Shown piece by piece: positions 55,513-64,000 of a stretch of DNA of 64,000 nucleotides (its first letter is position 1; the number at the start of each line of letters is the position of its first letter). Source of the stretch: Guadua angustifolia (taxonomy: Eukaryota > Streptophyta > Magnoliopsida > Poales > Poaceae). The notes below the pieces were generated by a model. It was not told where the DNA came from. It ran no database searches and was given only the letters and a program-made list of their open reading frames with translations. The stretch lies in contig CM070500.1 of the NCBI GenBank assembly GCA_036346375.1, positions 72,110,525-72,174,524 of the forward strand, in the 5' to 3' direction. Made by a program: the position numbers and the translations under genes.

Positions 55513-56373
55513 CTATTTGGCGCTGAGGCTGGTGCCAATGTTGACGGTCTTCCGGGGTTCGCCCTCACTCAGGGCGACCACCTTAACCTCACCGGCAGAG
55601 CCAAGCGAGGCACGGTCCGAACTGAGGGCTCTGAAAGCAGCGGCATCGGCACGCCCGACGCAGGTGGCACCGGCCAGGTCCAACGCATACTTGTGGCAGC
55701 GCAAGGCCTCTGACCTATCCACCTGAATCGTTATGGGGCCGCCGGGCTCCGGCATCTTCACCACCATGTAGGCATAGTGGGTTGCCGCCATGAACTTGAT
55801 CAACGCCGGTCGGCCAAGTAGGGCATTGTAGGGTAGGTCGAAATCGGCGACCTCGAAGTTCACCATCTCCGTGCGGTAATTGTCTTCCTCCCCGAAGGTG
55901 ACGGAGGCGACCGACCAGGGATTAAACTAGCCTCCGGGGCTATCCCGAAGAAAGGCAGAGCCAGACGCAGATCCTGTCGCGGGATCTGGAGCGCCAGGAA
56001 TGCCGTAGAGGACAGGAGGTTGATGGAACTCCCCCCGTCCACCAGCACACACCCCAGACGTACATTCCGGATTGTGGGCGACACCACGATCGGGAGATGT
56101 CCCGGCGGTGGTGCTTTCAGGGTGGTCGGCCCGACTGAAAGTGATCGTCTCCTCCGACCATTTCAGCATCCGACTACGCCCACAGCTCGATCTCGTGGCG
56201 CACACTTCCCTCTTTAGCCGTTTGTATGCGGCGTTGGAGGAAAAGGTGGACGAACCACCATGGATGTACGCCACAGCGTGATCCACCTGCTGGAAGGCCA
56301 GCGGGGTAGGGTCTTCGTCTTGGTCGACGTCGAGGCGGCGCTCCTTAAGCCGCTGCTCCACCATCTTGCTCAC
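55513..56373 (-). pseudogene. Gypsy aspartic protease region
   Basis: Pieces in shifting frames read KWSEETITFSRADHPES, VVSPTIRNVRLGCVLVDGGS then SINLLS (protease active-site Asp-Gly-Gly), and NFEVADFDLPYNALLGRPAL then IKFMAA. This is the standard retropepsin-to-spacer order in grass gypsy elements. At least two frameshifts break it. Confidence 0.85.
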
Positions 56374-56645
56374 GACCCGACAACCGTCCAGGTCATGAAT
56401 GTTGGTCCGGTGGATCGGGCAATAGAGTTCGCCCTCTTTTTGCTCGCGGCGGTCGTTGCTACGACCACGGCGATCATCACCACGGCCACGGCGATCATCA
56501 CACCGGTCGCGACGGTCATCGCGCGATCACGGCGGTGCGCTTCACGCTGGGTCCTCGCGTCACGTTCGCGCCAAGACCCGCTGGTCTCTTCGCTCGCGCT
56601 TCAAGCCTTCTTGCTTGCATGGCGGGACCCTTCGAGGTTCCGGCT

Positions 56646-57256
56646 TCATCCTTGCTTGCCACCAGTGGGCCGACGCCGCCCCTTGCTCTGATGGCTCGCG
56701 CACTTGTGTGCGAAGAAAAGAGCTTCGGAGGTGAAATGCGATGGTGCGGTAGCCATCTTCTCTCTCATCTTACGGTCTCGAACGCCTCTCGGAAAGGCGA
56801 TGACGACCGATTGCTCCGAAATATGGGGGATCGTGTTGCGGCAGTGGCAAAACCGCCGGATGAAGTCGCAAATGACTCCCCTTCTCGCTCCAGCGTGGAG
56901 GTCGTCCTCCACGCTGGTCACAAGAAAGAACCTTGAAAGTTGGCGACGAAGAGGCCGCACAACTCCTCCCATGAGTGCACCGACCCTCGAGGGAGGTTCA
57001 ACAGCCAGGAACGGGTAGAGCCCGTAAAAGCCGTTGGGAAGTAATTGGCCATGGCCTTTTCATCTGGCCACCGCTCACACCATCTGTAGTATAGATCTGC
57101 AGGAATTCCTCCGGGTTGGTGGTGCCGTCGTACTTCTCTATTGACGTCGGGCGAAACCTGTCGGGCCACGCCACGCGGCGTAGCCGTCGGGAGAAAGCCT
57201 GGCACTCGACGCCATAGAGGAGCCCACCGCTCGAGGCTGGTCCGGAGACCGCCCAC
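56646..57256 (-). pseudogene. Gypsy gag region
   Basis: Motifs on the minus strand include WPDEKAMANYFPTAFTGSTR, SWLLNLPRGSVHSWEEL, FVANFQGSF, CHCRNTIPHISEQSVVIAF and GVRDRKMREKMAT. They follow the retrotransposon gag domain seen in grass gypsy elements. Frame changes occur near 56940 and upstream near 57100. Confidence 0.8.
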
Positions 57257-58009
57257 GAGCGCGGGCCCGGCTTTATAGAGTCGGAGGAGTGAACCTCCTC
57301 CTTGGTCCGAGAGTGAGAGCCATGGGAGGGGCTCTCACCATCAGAGGCTATCCGCTTCCCACGGCAGCACTCCTGGGCCGGGTGACGCAGCAGGTGACCA
57401 CGGAGGTCATCACCGCGCCGCCGCCGGCAGTCATCCAGATGAGACCGAAGGTCCACACGGTCCCTCACGGAACCGAGACCAGCGCTGTGCGCGCCCTTCC
57501 TCCGGCTCCGGCCCGCCTGGCCTGAGCTATTTCCATTAGGGCGGCTAGACGCCTGAGTGCGTTTAGCACGCGCCCCAGGCGGCGGTGTACCGACGGTACC
57601 CGGCCGGTCGGGGTGCCCTACCCAAAGCTGGGCCGCGTCCACGAGACCGGCGATGTCCCACAGCCACGGGGTGGCCGGGGTGTCTCCTGCGAGTTTCACC
57701 GGAAGGTGGTCCAAGAGGAGGCGAACCGCGTGTTCTCGAGTTCGGCGAGAAGCGCCTCTATGGCTACCGACGTCGCGACGGGTGCTCCGTTGCTTCCAAA
57801 GGAGCAATGCTACCACCCTGTAGGGGCGGGGTGAGACGATCCTTCGTCCGGCGAGATCGCGGAACGCATACTGGCGACGCCACCCCCACTTCTTGACGTT
57901 GAGAACCCGCCATCTCCAGATGCGCGGGCTTGCTTCCGAACAAAGGACACCGAAGTCCGTCGGGGAGTTGGCCGGGAGAACCCAACCACTAGCCCCTACT
58001 CGCACACCC

Positions 58010-58630
58010 TGCCGGCAGATTCCACTGACAGCCCGAGTCTCATGAGCCGGGTTTGGTTCAGTAGGAGGGCGTCTTTGTGGCTGGCAAACCATAACGAGTG
58101 AAAACCCTAACGACTCCCACACGAAGGATTTCGGAGCCTATGAACTAAGATGACACGGAGATTTTTTCCCAGGTTCAGGCCCCCTCACCCAGGGTAGTAG
58201 CCTTACGTCCTGCTAGATCTTTTATAGAGTATTTGGAGCTAGTACAGTGCTCTCAGGTTACAAGTTCTTCCTTGGGCTCTCCGGTTGATCTCCTCCTCCC
58301 CTCTCTCAATCGACCAGACCCCTTTCCCCATGCACTAGGGCGCCCTTATATAGGCCAGGCCAGCGTAGGTAAAAAAAGGGTCATCATGCTAATCTTCATA
58401 CATTTATTACTCCTTCCTGTTTGTCCTGCTCCTCCAAATCATTAAATGTCGACGATGGCTTCGCCCCGCCTGCTATGTGACCCTTTGTGATGAGTAGGTG
58501 AGAGACGCCGAGGAATGGGCTTGTAGCAGAAATCCTCACAGTCAATGGATCTGACACAGCAAGCCTGCCTCTAGCATAGTACGATAGGGGAAGGAGACTT
58601 CGAGGCGAAGCCATCGTACCCCACCTTTTC
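58010..58630 (-). repeat. Truncated LTR copy of the gypsy family
   Basis: The sequence starts TGCCGGCAGATTCC where the intact LTR has TGTCGGCGTATTC, and follows the 52.6-kb LTR to about 58630. It then breaks off and lacks the G-box-rich third. Unrelated GC-rich sequence follows. It serves as the 5' LTR for the gag region at 57.2 kb. Confidence 0.8.
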
Positions 58631-59330
58631 GCCAAACTCGGTGAAGAGCTCAATGAAGCGCGCGGCGGGGGCAGAGGCGGTGCAAGAGGCGAGATGGCCG
58701 GAGGCGCCGGCGCTGGGGTCGCCCCCCTCGGTCCTCTCGGCAGTGGCGACCGGAGGCACCTGGGCGGAAGTTCCCGCCGCCCTAGTGGGCGCAGGGGGTA
58801 TCTGCGCCCTTGGGGCATCCTAAGGGGTCGCCCTTGGCGCCGCCCAGCTGAAGGCGGCCTGCGGGAGCACGAGCCCACCTTGTTGAGCGGTGGCATGGGC
58901 TCCCATGGCGGATGGCGCTGGCGCCGAGGCAGTCGGGGCTGGCGCCGGAGGAGAAGGAGCTGGCGATGGCATCGTCGTGGGGTTGTTGGGGCCGGGCCGG
59001 GAGGGAAGGAGCCGCGCCGCAGAGGCGGCGCTCGAGGCGAAAACATGGTTGGGCGGCACGTGTCGCCGCCCCTTGGAAGGTGCCGCCGCGAGCCGACAAT
59101 GGCGGAAGTCCGCCCACGACGCGACCTTCTTGGGTCTGAGCCGTGGCATCGTGGGCAAGTGGTCGCTGTTCGCGCCGACATCGGCAGGGGTCGTTCCCGA
59201 TCACCAGTGGATCGCGGCCGGCACCACGGCGGGCGGTGGAGTTCATCGGCGGAGCCGCCGACGACTGCGAGCGCTCCACGTGCTCCAAGTCGGCGAAGCG
59301 GCCGAGCTGGCCGCTGAAAGTCTGCCGCTG
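58631..59330 (+). other. GC-rich, Ala/Gly-coding sequence, probable antisense-ORF segment of a second gypsy element
   Basis: Plus-strand frames are rich in Ala, Gly and Glu, such as AAGAEAVQEARWPEAPALGS, with stops between pieces. After the gap a frame ends AGDLDLGAE and stop at 59498. Many overlapping frames here are by-products of high GC. The role is inferred from position between a gypsy integrase end and an LTR. Confidence 0.3.
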
Positions 59331-59430
59331 NNNNNNNNNNNNNNNNNNNNNNNNNNNNNNNNNNNNNNNNNNNNNNNNNNNNNNNNNNNNNNNNNNNNNN
59401 NNNNNNNNNNNNNNNNNNNNNNNNNNNNNN
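59331..59430. other. Assembly gap, 100 N
   Basis: A run of exactly 100 N is a conventional placeholder of unknown size. Joins on either side of it should not be trusted. Confidence 1.
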
Positions 59431-60940
59431 TCATGGACGTCTCCAACCCGGTGGCGGAGGAAGAGGGCGCCGGCGACCTTGACCTAGGCGCCGAGTGAAG
59501 GGCTGGATGGCCACTTCACTTCTTTTGCTTCTTTTCAGTTTAATTTGTCTTCCTGTGTATGCAAACATCTGGACAATATCTTAGTGTAATGGATGTTTTA
59601 CTTATTTTACCTGTGCACTTGTTTATTCTGCTCGATTGATTTTGTTTCTTTGGGCCGCCAGCGACCGAGCTGAACAGGCCAAAATGCCAAGCAAACTTTC
59701 AAGTTTAGGGCAACGCTTCGGGATCCCTTTTTAGGTCACATGCAGCCAGCCACAAACACAAGCATAAACCACGCAAGTTACGCAGAATTTAGGTAAAAAT
59801 GACCTTAAACCTGGCAGTTTACGCGAAACGCAGAATCGCCTTAGCCTTATGTTCTTTACGCAAGATTGTCGCGGGTTCAAATCCCTTCGAAAACTTAAAT
59901 CCCGATGATCTCCTGGAACCGTGCTATAGCGCGGCGTGGCAAGGGAAACAAGTTTCCGGGAATATTTTTAGGCCAGCAGTATCGACGGTGACAACCAGCG
60001 GTGCTTCAGAGAGCCAACCTGAGGCGTACGGGCCGTGTTTGAGTACTGTGCCCAACTCACACTCCGGTCATTTGCCCTCGCCAGATGCTAACACTTAACA
60101 CTTTTCCTTTTATCATCAAGGGGCCATTGGTCTTTAACGCTCGCGACAGTCATGCGTAACTTGACCCATCTTAGTGCATGCACATACGGAAGTGGTAAAA
60201 AATGCAGCATAGAGTACTTATCTTGGTCAAAAATGCGACCAGCTTCGCAAGCACCTGGGCGAGCAGCCCCCAAGCGTCTGGGCGACCAGCCCCCAAGTAT
60301 CTGGGCGACCAGCTCTGAGCGCCGGGCGACCAGCCCCCAAGCATCTGGGCGACCAGAGATGCTTGAGCTTTTTATAAAGCAGGCCAACACTTCTACGCCG
60401 GACCTGTGTGCATGTATGGCTACCAAAAGAATGAGTAGACGCTACGCAGGGCATATGCAAGGTAGACCCAAATAACGCAAGTCCCTGCATGGGATAGCCC
60501 TGGTCCGCTCTCTTTGGTTTCTTAAGTCCTTGTGACCCTTTCGGAAATCGAACCACAGCGCTGTGTGCCGAAGCGGCGGGCTTCCAGGAGGGGTATCAGG
60601 CCAGCGGTGCTCGACGGTGACAGCCAGTAGGCGCTCAGAAGCCAACCCGAGGTGTCTGAGCAGCGTTTGAGCACCGTGCCCAACTTGCCCCTGAACGCCC
60701 GTTCTAGTTGGACACAGACGCCGGGCGCCACCGTGGATCACCAAGGAATTAGCAAACATACGGGACCAGCGACATCCATGCGGAAAAATAGTCACTCAGG
60801 GCACAGAAGGGGACAAAAGATGACAAAGCAAAAAGCCTTCTAGGCAACAGCTTTACTGACTGCCAGTAGCCGCCGACCAGCCGTGGGAAAGACTTACCTC
60901 AAAGCTGATCAACGCGAACTACTGGGCACTTACAATTCTT
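59431..60940. repeat. Gypsy 3' non-coding region with short tandem repeats
   Basis: A plus-strand frame end (stop at 59496-59498) is followed by non-coding DNA. From about 60236 to 60357 the phrase gggcgaccagcccccaag, with tatctg or catctg, repeats about five times with a period near 25 bases and small variations. A gccagcggtgctcgacggtgac phrase occurs near 60601 and, diverged, near 59975. Confidence 0.5.
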
Positions 60941-61212
60941 TCATGGGTAGAACTTCCGCAACAACTCTATATTGTGGGAATTTGCCAGCTCTTGGCCGTC
61001 CTCAGTGGCCAATCTGACCGCCCCGGGTCGAGATACTGAAACCACCTTAAAGGGGCCCTCCCATCGGGGAGACAGTTTGTGCAACCCGGCATGCGTCTGA
61101 ATTCTGCGCAAGACCAGGTTGCCCACTGTCAGTGTTCTCTCGGAGACCCGGGTGGCATGGTACCGCCTGAGGCTTTGCTGGTACCGGGCGGCGCGAAGGG
61201 CGGCCCGATCAC
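60941..61212 (-). pseudogene. Gypsy integrase C-terminus of a second element
   Basis: The minus-strand frame reads RAALRAARYQQSLRRYHATR, then GNLVLRRIQTHAGLHKLSPR and WEGPFKVVSVSRPGAVRL, ending LLRKFYP and stop at 60941. LSP(K/R)WEGPF is the conserved end of gypsy integrases in grasses. The frame seems open, but the rest of pol is absent upstream, so it is a truncated copy. Confidence 0.9.
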
Positions 61213-63447
61213 AAGTGAGGCCGGGTTAGCTACATGCTTCCTTGGAGTGCTCCTGTTAAGCTTTTTTTTGGTTACGATCATCTCAGCTATAACATTTCCT
61301 GTGCCATCATAATACTGCTTTGTTCGATGACATACAGAATTAAGCACATAATGTATGTAGGCCTGAGACATACGCTGATCCATTGTTGTCTTCATCAGTA
61401 TTTAGGGCTAAACGTTTAAATTGTTCCAGCTTCATTGTTCATGCCTTAAGAATTTTATGCATCATGGGTATTGGATATATATTGTATAAAAGAATTAATC
61501 GGGTTTTCAAAAATCAGATAGCTAAAAGGATGAGCTGAATAGTGTTATGGCCATCGCTATCATTTCGGTTTGGCTGCACTTTAAAGTGCAGTTTTCATAT
61601 TTGCCTACCATTATTGCGCCTTCTTATTGTTCAGTGCGTGCCATGCCTATCAATTGTGTGCATGTTTTGTGCCTTTTTGACTGGTAAGATAGAGTTTTGT
61701 TTTTCTCTGTCCAGGTAAAATTGAATATTTTTTTTTGTGGAGAGACGAAAATTACTGCATTTCTTTTTGCTTGTTATGCTAGATCTAGATAGTTAACATA
61801 AATAAGTATATCTTTATGACAAAATTTGGTTTGAAGTTATTTAGGTAAGCAGCCCTTCCTTGGAGACTGTTAGCTGAATTACCCAATATATTGGATAAGA
61901 ACCGTCAAACAGTTTTATTGATCTTTTTAGCTTTCACAGCATTTCGTGTGCACTCCCTTATTTACATCTTGTCATGTAAATACAAATTATCCTTACTTCA
62001 CAATATGTATTGTTGTGTCGTTGTTTCTTGGTTAATATTTTTGCCTTCTGTTTTACTTCTAGGTACATTTTTGCGCTGCTATTCGAAAGGATGAAATCGA
62101 CTATGTCACCATGTACATAGAGTTAGGGAGGCCACAGTCCTAGGTATATCCATATCCATTTTGCAGGGCTGCAACAAAGGCATGCCTCTTTTGGGTGAGT
62201 GCCTTTTCTTCTCGCTAAAGATGACTTCATTTGGTTTTGAAGTGATGATTAGCTAATTATTTATTACTAGAACAATATAAATTCAAGGTTGCGTGCTATA
62301 TTGCTATTGGGCACTGATGAGGGAGTTGGAGCTGCTTGAGCTTAGTGAACCAAGCTGCTGAACTTCTTTGATATTCTAATGGTTACTGTCTTATCGAACA
62401 TGCTAAACCTGTTATAGGGAAGCTACATTCGATGCAACTCTTTCTATACTTTCTGTATTGGTTTCTGTATTGGTGAAATACGAAAGCTATGCATTGATAT
62501 AGCCATTTGCCTGAAAAAAACTGATATAAAGCATATATATAGTCGTTCCTTCTATAGTCAATACATAGTATTAGTTTGCACTATATCCACATGATGTAGG
62601 TTCGTGAAGAAGTAAGGCGATCACGTCACACGTTGATGATGCGATTTTGTTCTTTTGCAGGTTAGCTAATTACTAATTTGGACTTTGGCATTAGGGTGTT
62701 GCTCATTGGTCCATGACTACATAAAATGCAACTAGCCTCTTTATCAAGTATATTTCTGCTCAGATATTATAGCGCATGAAATTTTTGAACAGGCATGTGG
62801 CCAGGAACATTGATTTTGCTATTTCATTCAGTTCTTATGTGTTTTATGTTGTTTTGCTTGAAAAGATAACATTGTATTGTTGTTTGTGCTGTTTGGGCTA
62901 TAAATATTGTTGCCATCTTCTCGCTATGGTTTTAAATACTTGTAGATTCTATATTAACTATGTTCCCAATCCAAAGAAACCAGTCCGACGCAACGCAGCA
63001 CGCTTTTCCACCCTAGTCACACATATCACGTGATGAGTGCGTCCGTGAGGAAGTCACAATGAGGTTGACCTCAAAGCATCACGAAGAATAGGCATCACGA
63101 AGAATAGTGTAATGTCAATTGTCTATATGTTTTATTATGGTCTATATATGAATTTTTTGATACAGAAGAGAGAAGAAAGAGAGAGTATAGTTTTCTATTT
63201 ATGAAGAGATGATCATATAGACATCATAAAATATTATTATATGAGTTATTGTTTATAATAAACATTTCTTCATATTATAATTAAAAGATCGTAGAATCTC
63301 ATATAAACAACTTTAAGATGGCATACTTTCTATTGCAGTAGTTGGAACCTTATGTGGGAGGTGTGCACGTGGGCAAACCAGTATATATTCATGGACAATC
63401 CATGTGAAGGGAAGTACACCTGGACAGTTCAGATTTTGAGTGCCTTA
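61213..63447. other. No supported gene
   Basis: The DNA is AT-rich and resembles intron or intergenic sequence. Short frames at 61891-62094 and 62776-63033 show no domain. Nothing repeated is apparent. Confidence 0.4.
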
Positions 63448-63661
63448 GGGTGTGTTTAGTTATTTGTATCAAATAGTACATGTATAAGATGGTTTAAAAA
63501 AATCATCAATGTGTTTGATTGCTTGAATGAAACTATCCTATTCTAGATGATGGGATACAAATTCAATTAATATTTTTTATAGATACTAAACTATTTCATT
63601 CACTTAAAACCATAGAACCATCTCATCCCATTCAACCTCGTCCTACCGACCAAACATACCT
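63448..63661. mobile_element. Tourist-like MITE, 214 bp, TTA target duplication
   Basis: The ends gggtgtgtttagttat and gaccaaacatacct are imperfect inverted repeats. TTA lies on both sides (63445-63447 and 63662-63664). The interior has gatgggat and atcccatt phrases in opposite orientation. Confidence 0.65.
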
Positions 63662-64000
63662 TTACTTTCCGAGCACATGCCCTGCTGTGTTTTATACGCC
63701 GTTGTTGAACTGCTCCTAAGCTGTTAATAGCACTATACAACGCTCGACTAAAAATCTCGTGCTTTTCAGTTGAATTTCATACTTTTGATCAGCCTGAAGA
63801 TTTGTGCTCCGGCCGATGGGGTCCTCGTCTTCTTTGGCAGCAGCATTGGTTTTAGAGCTTGGCTTAACCTATTTAGTGTTCCGGGTTCACCAGGGGAGCA
63901 GCGATGATTGGTGTAGTGACGGGATGGTGATGCTATGTACTGTGCTTATACACTGCCAATCAATCCGGCGGCTGTGATCGGAGGATAGGAAAAATCACAG
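63662..64000. other. No feature recognised at the window end
   Basis: There are no open frames of interest, splice-like exons or repeat termini in these bases. Confidence 0.4.

Larger units (their letters stand above)
52569..58630 (-). mobile_element. Ty3/gypsy LTR retrotransposon, decayed and interrupted
   Basis: On the minus strand the order is 5' LTR part (58630-58010), gag (about 57250-56650), protease (about 56090-55520), reverse transcriptase (55290-54793), an interruption, and the 3' LTR (53519-52569). Gag motifs include KYDGTTNPEEFLQIY and DRKMREKMAT. The LTRs share long identical runs such as cgaaggatt.cggagcctatg and agatcttttatagagtattt. Frameshifts and stops occur throughout. RNase H and integrase are not seen in this copy. 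Confidence 0.85.

Noticed and set aside
56260..56936. Plus-strand frames in the gypsy region
   Set aside because: They are shadows; gag and protease motifs are on the minus strand.
59860..59885. gtcgcgggttcaaatccc as a tRNA B box
   Set aside because: No A box lies at the required distance upstream and no cloverleaf can be drawn; the region is retrotransposon non-coding sequence.

Overview
The window is plant nuclear DNA, almost certainly from a grass (Poaceae). The basis is intron-containing genes of plant-specific families (class III peroxidase, ORANGE), GC-rich exons in AT-rich intergenic DNA, and dense grass-type mobile elements (Ty3/gypsy and Ty1/copia LTR elements, Helitrons, hAT, CACTA, Mutator-like and Tourist-like MITEs, a tRNA-derived SINE). 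I cannot name the species. A 100-base run of N (59331-59430) marks an assembly gap.

Only a few loci look like host genes. (1) A minus-strand first exon of the proteasome lid subunit DSS1/SEM1 (4120-4216), whose later exons I cannot find. (2) A five-exon minus-strand gene for a Tim17/22/23-family, TIMMDC1-like mitochondrial membrane protein (13711-16681), with one apparent frameshift in exon 3. (3) A complete two-exon minus-strand class III secretory peroxidase (42506-44489) with a TATA box. (4) A plus-strand partial ORANGE-like (OR-like) gene (22782-24424) that lies inside a Helitron. Fragments of an SKP1-like gene and an ABCC (MRP-type) transporter gene are also present.

Layout. 1-5 kb: SKP1-like fragment, LTR-like and TIR elements, DSS1 exon. 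5.6-8.6 kb: non-coding LTR-retrotransposon remnant. 8.9-12.3 kb: Tourist-like MITE, a gypsy integrase fragment split by a long inverted-repeat element, and a copia 3' end. 13.7-16.7 kb: TIMMDC1-like gene. 17.45-17.77 kb: hairpin MITE with 9-bp target duplication. 18.8-25.4 kb: 6.6-kb Helitron with exon series from several genes, including OR-like. 27.6-32.6 kb: complete non-autonomous LTR retrotransposon with a nested LTR. 33.3-34.4 kb: Helitron containing a hAT element. 35.6-37.0 kb: second Helitron of the same family as the 18.8-kb one, carrying an ABCC fragment. 37-40.5 kb: LTR and hAT remnants. 42.5-44.6 kb: peroxidase. 46.3-47.1 kb: solo LTR. 52.6-61.2 kb: gypsy elements in minus orientation, broken by a CACTA end next to 5S rRNA-like sequence.

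The most interesting signal is the pair of Helitrons at 18808-25418 and 35607-37034. They share both termini, and each carries gene fragments; one holds an OR-like gene whose last exons are open and splice-compatible. There is no operon-like cooperation between genes; the architecture is that of a nested transposon landscape with scattered single genes.
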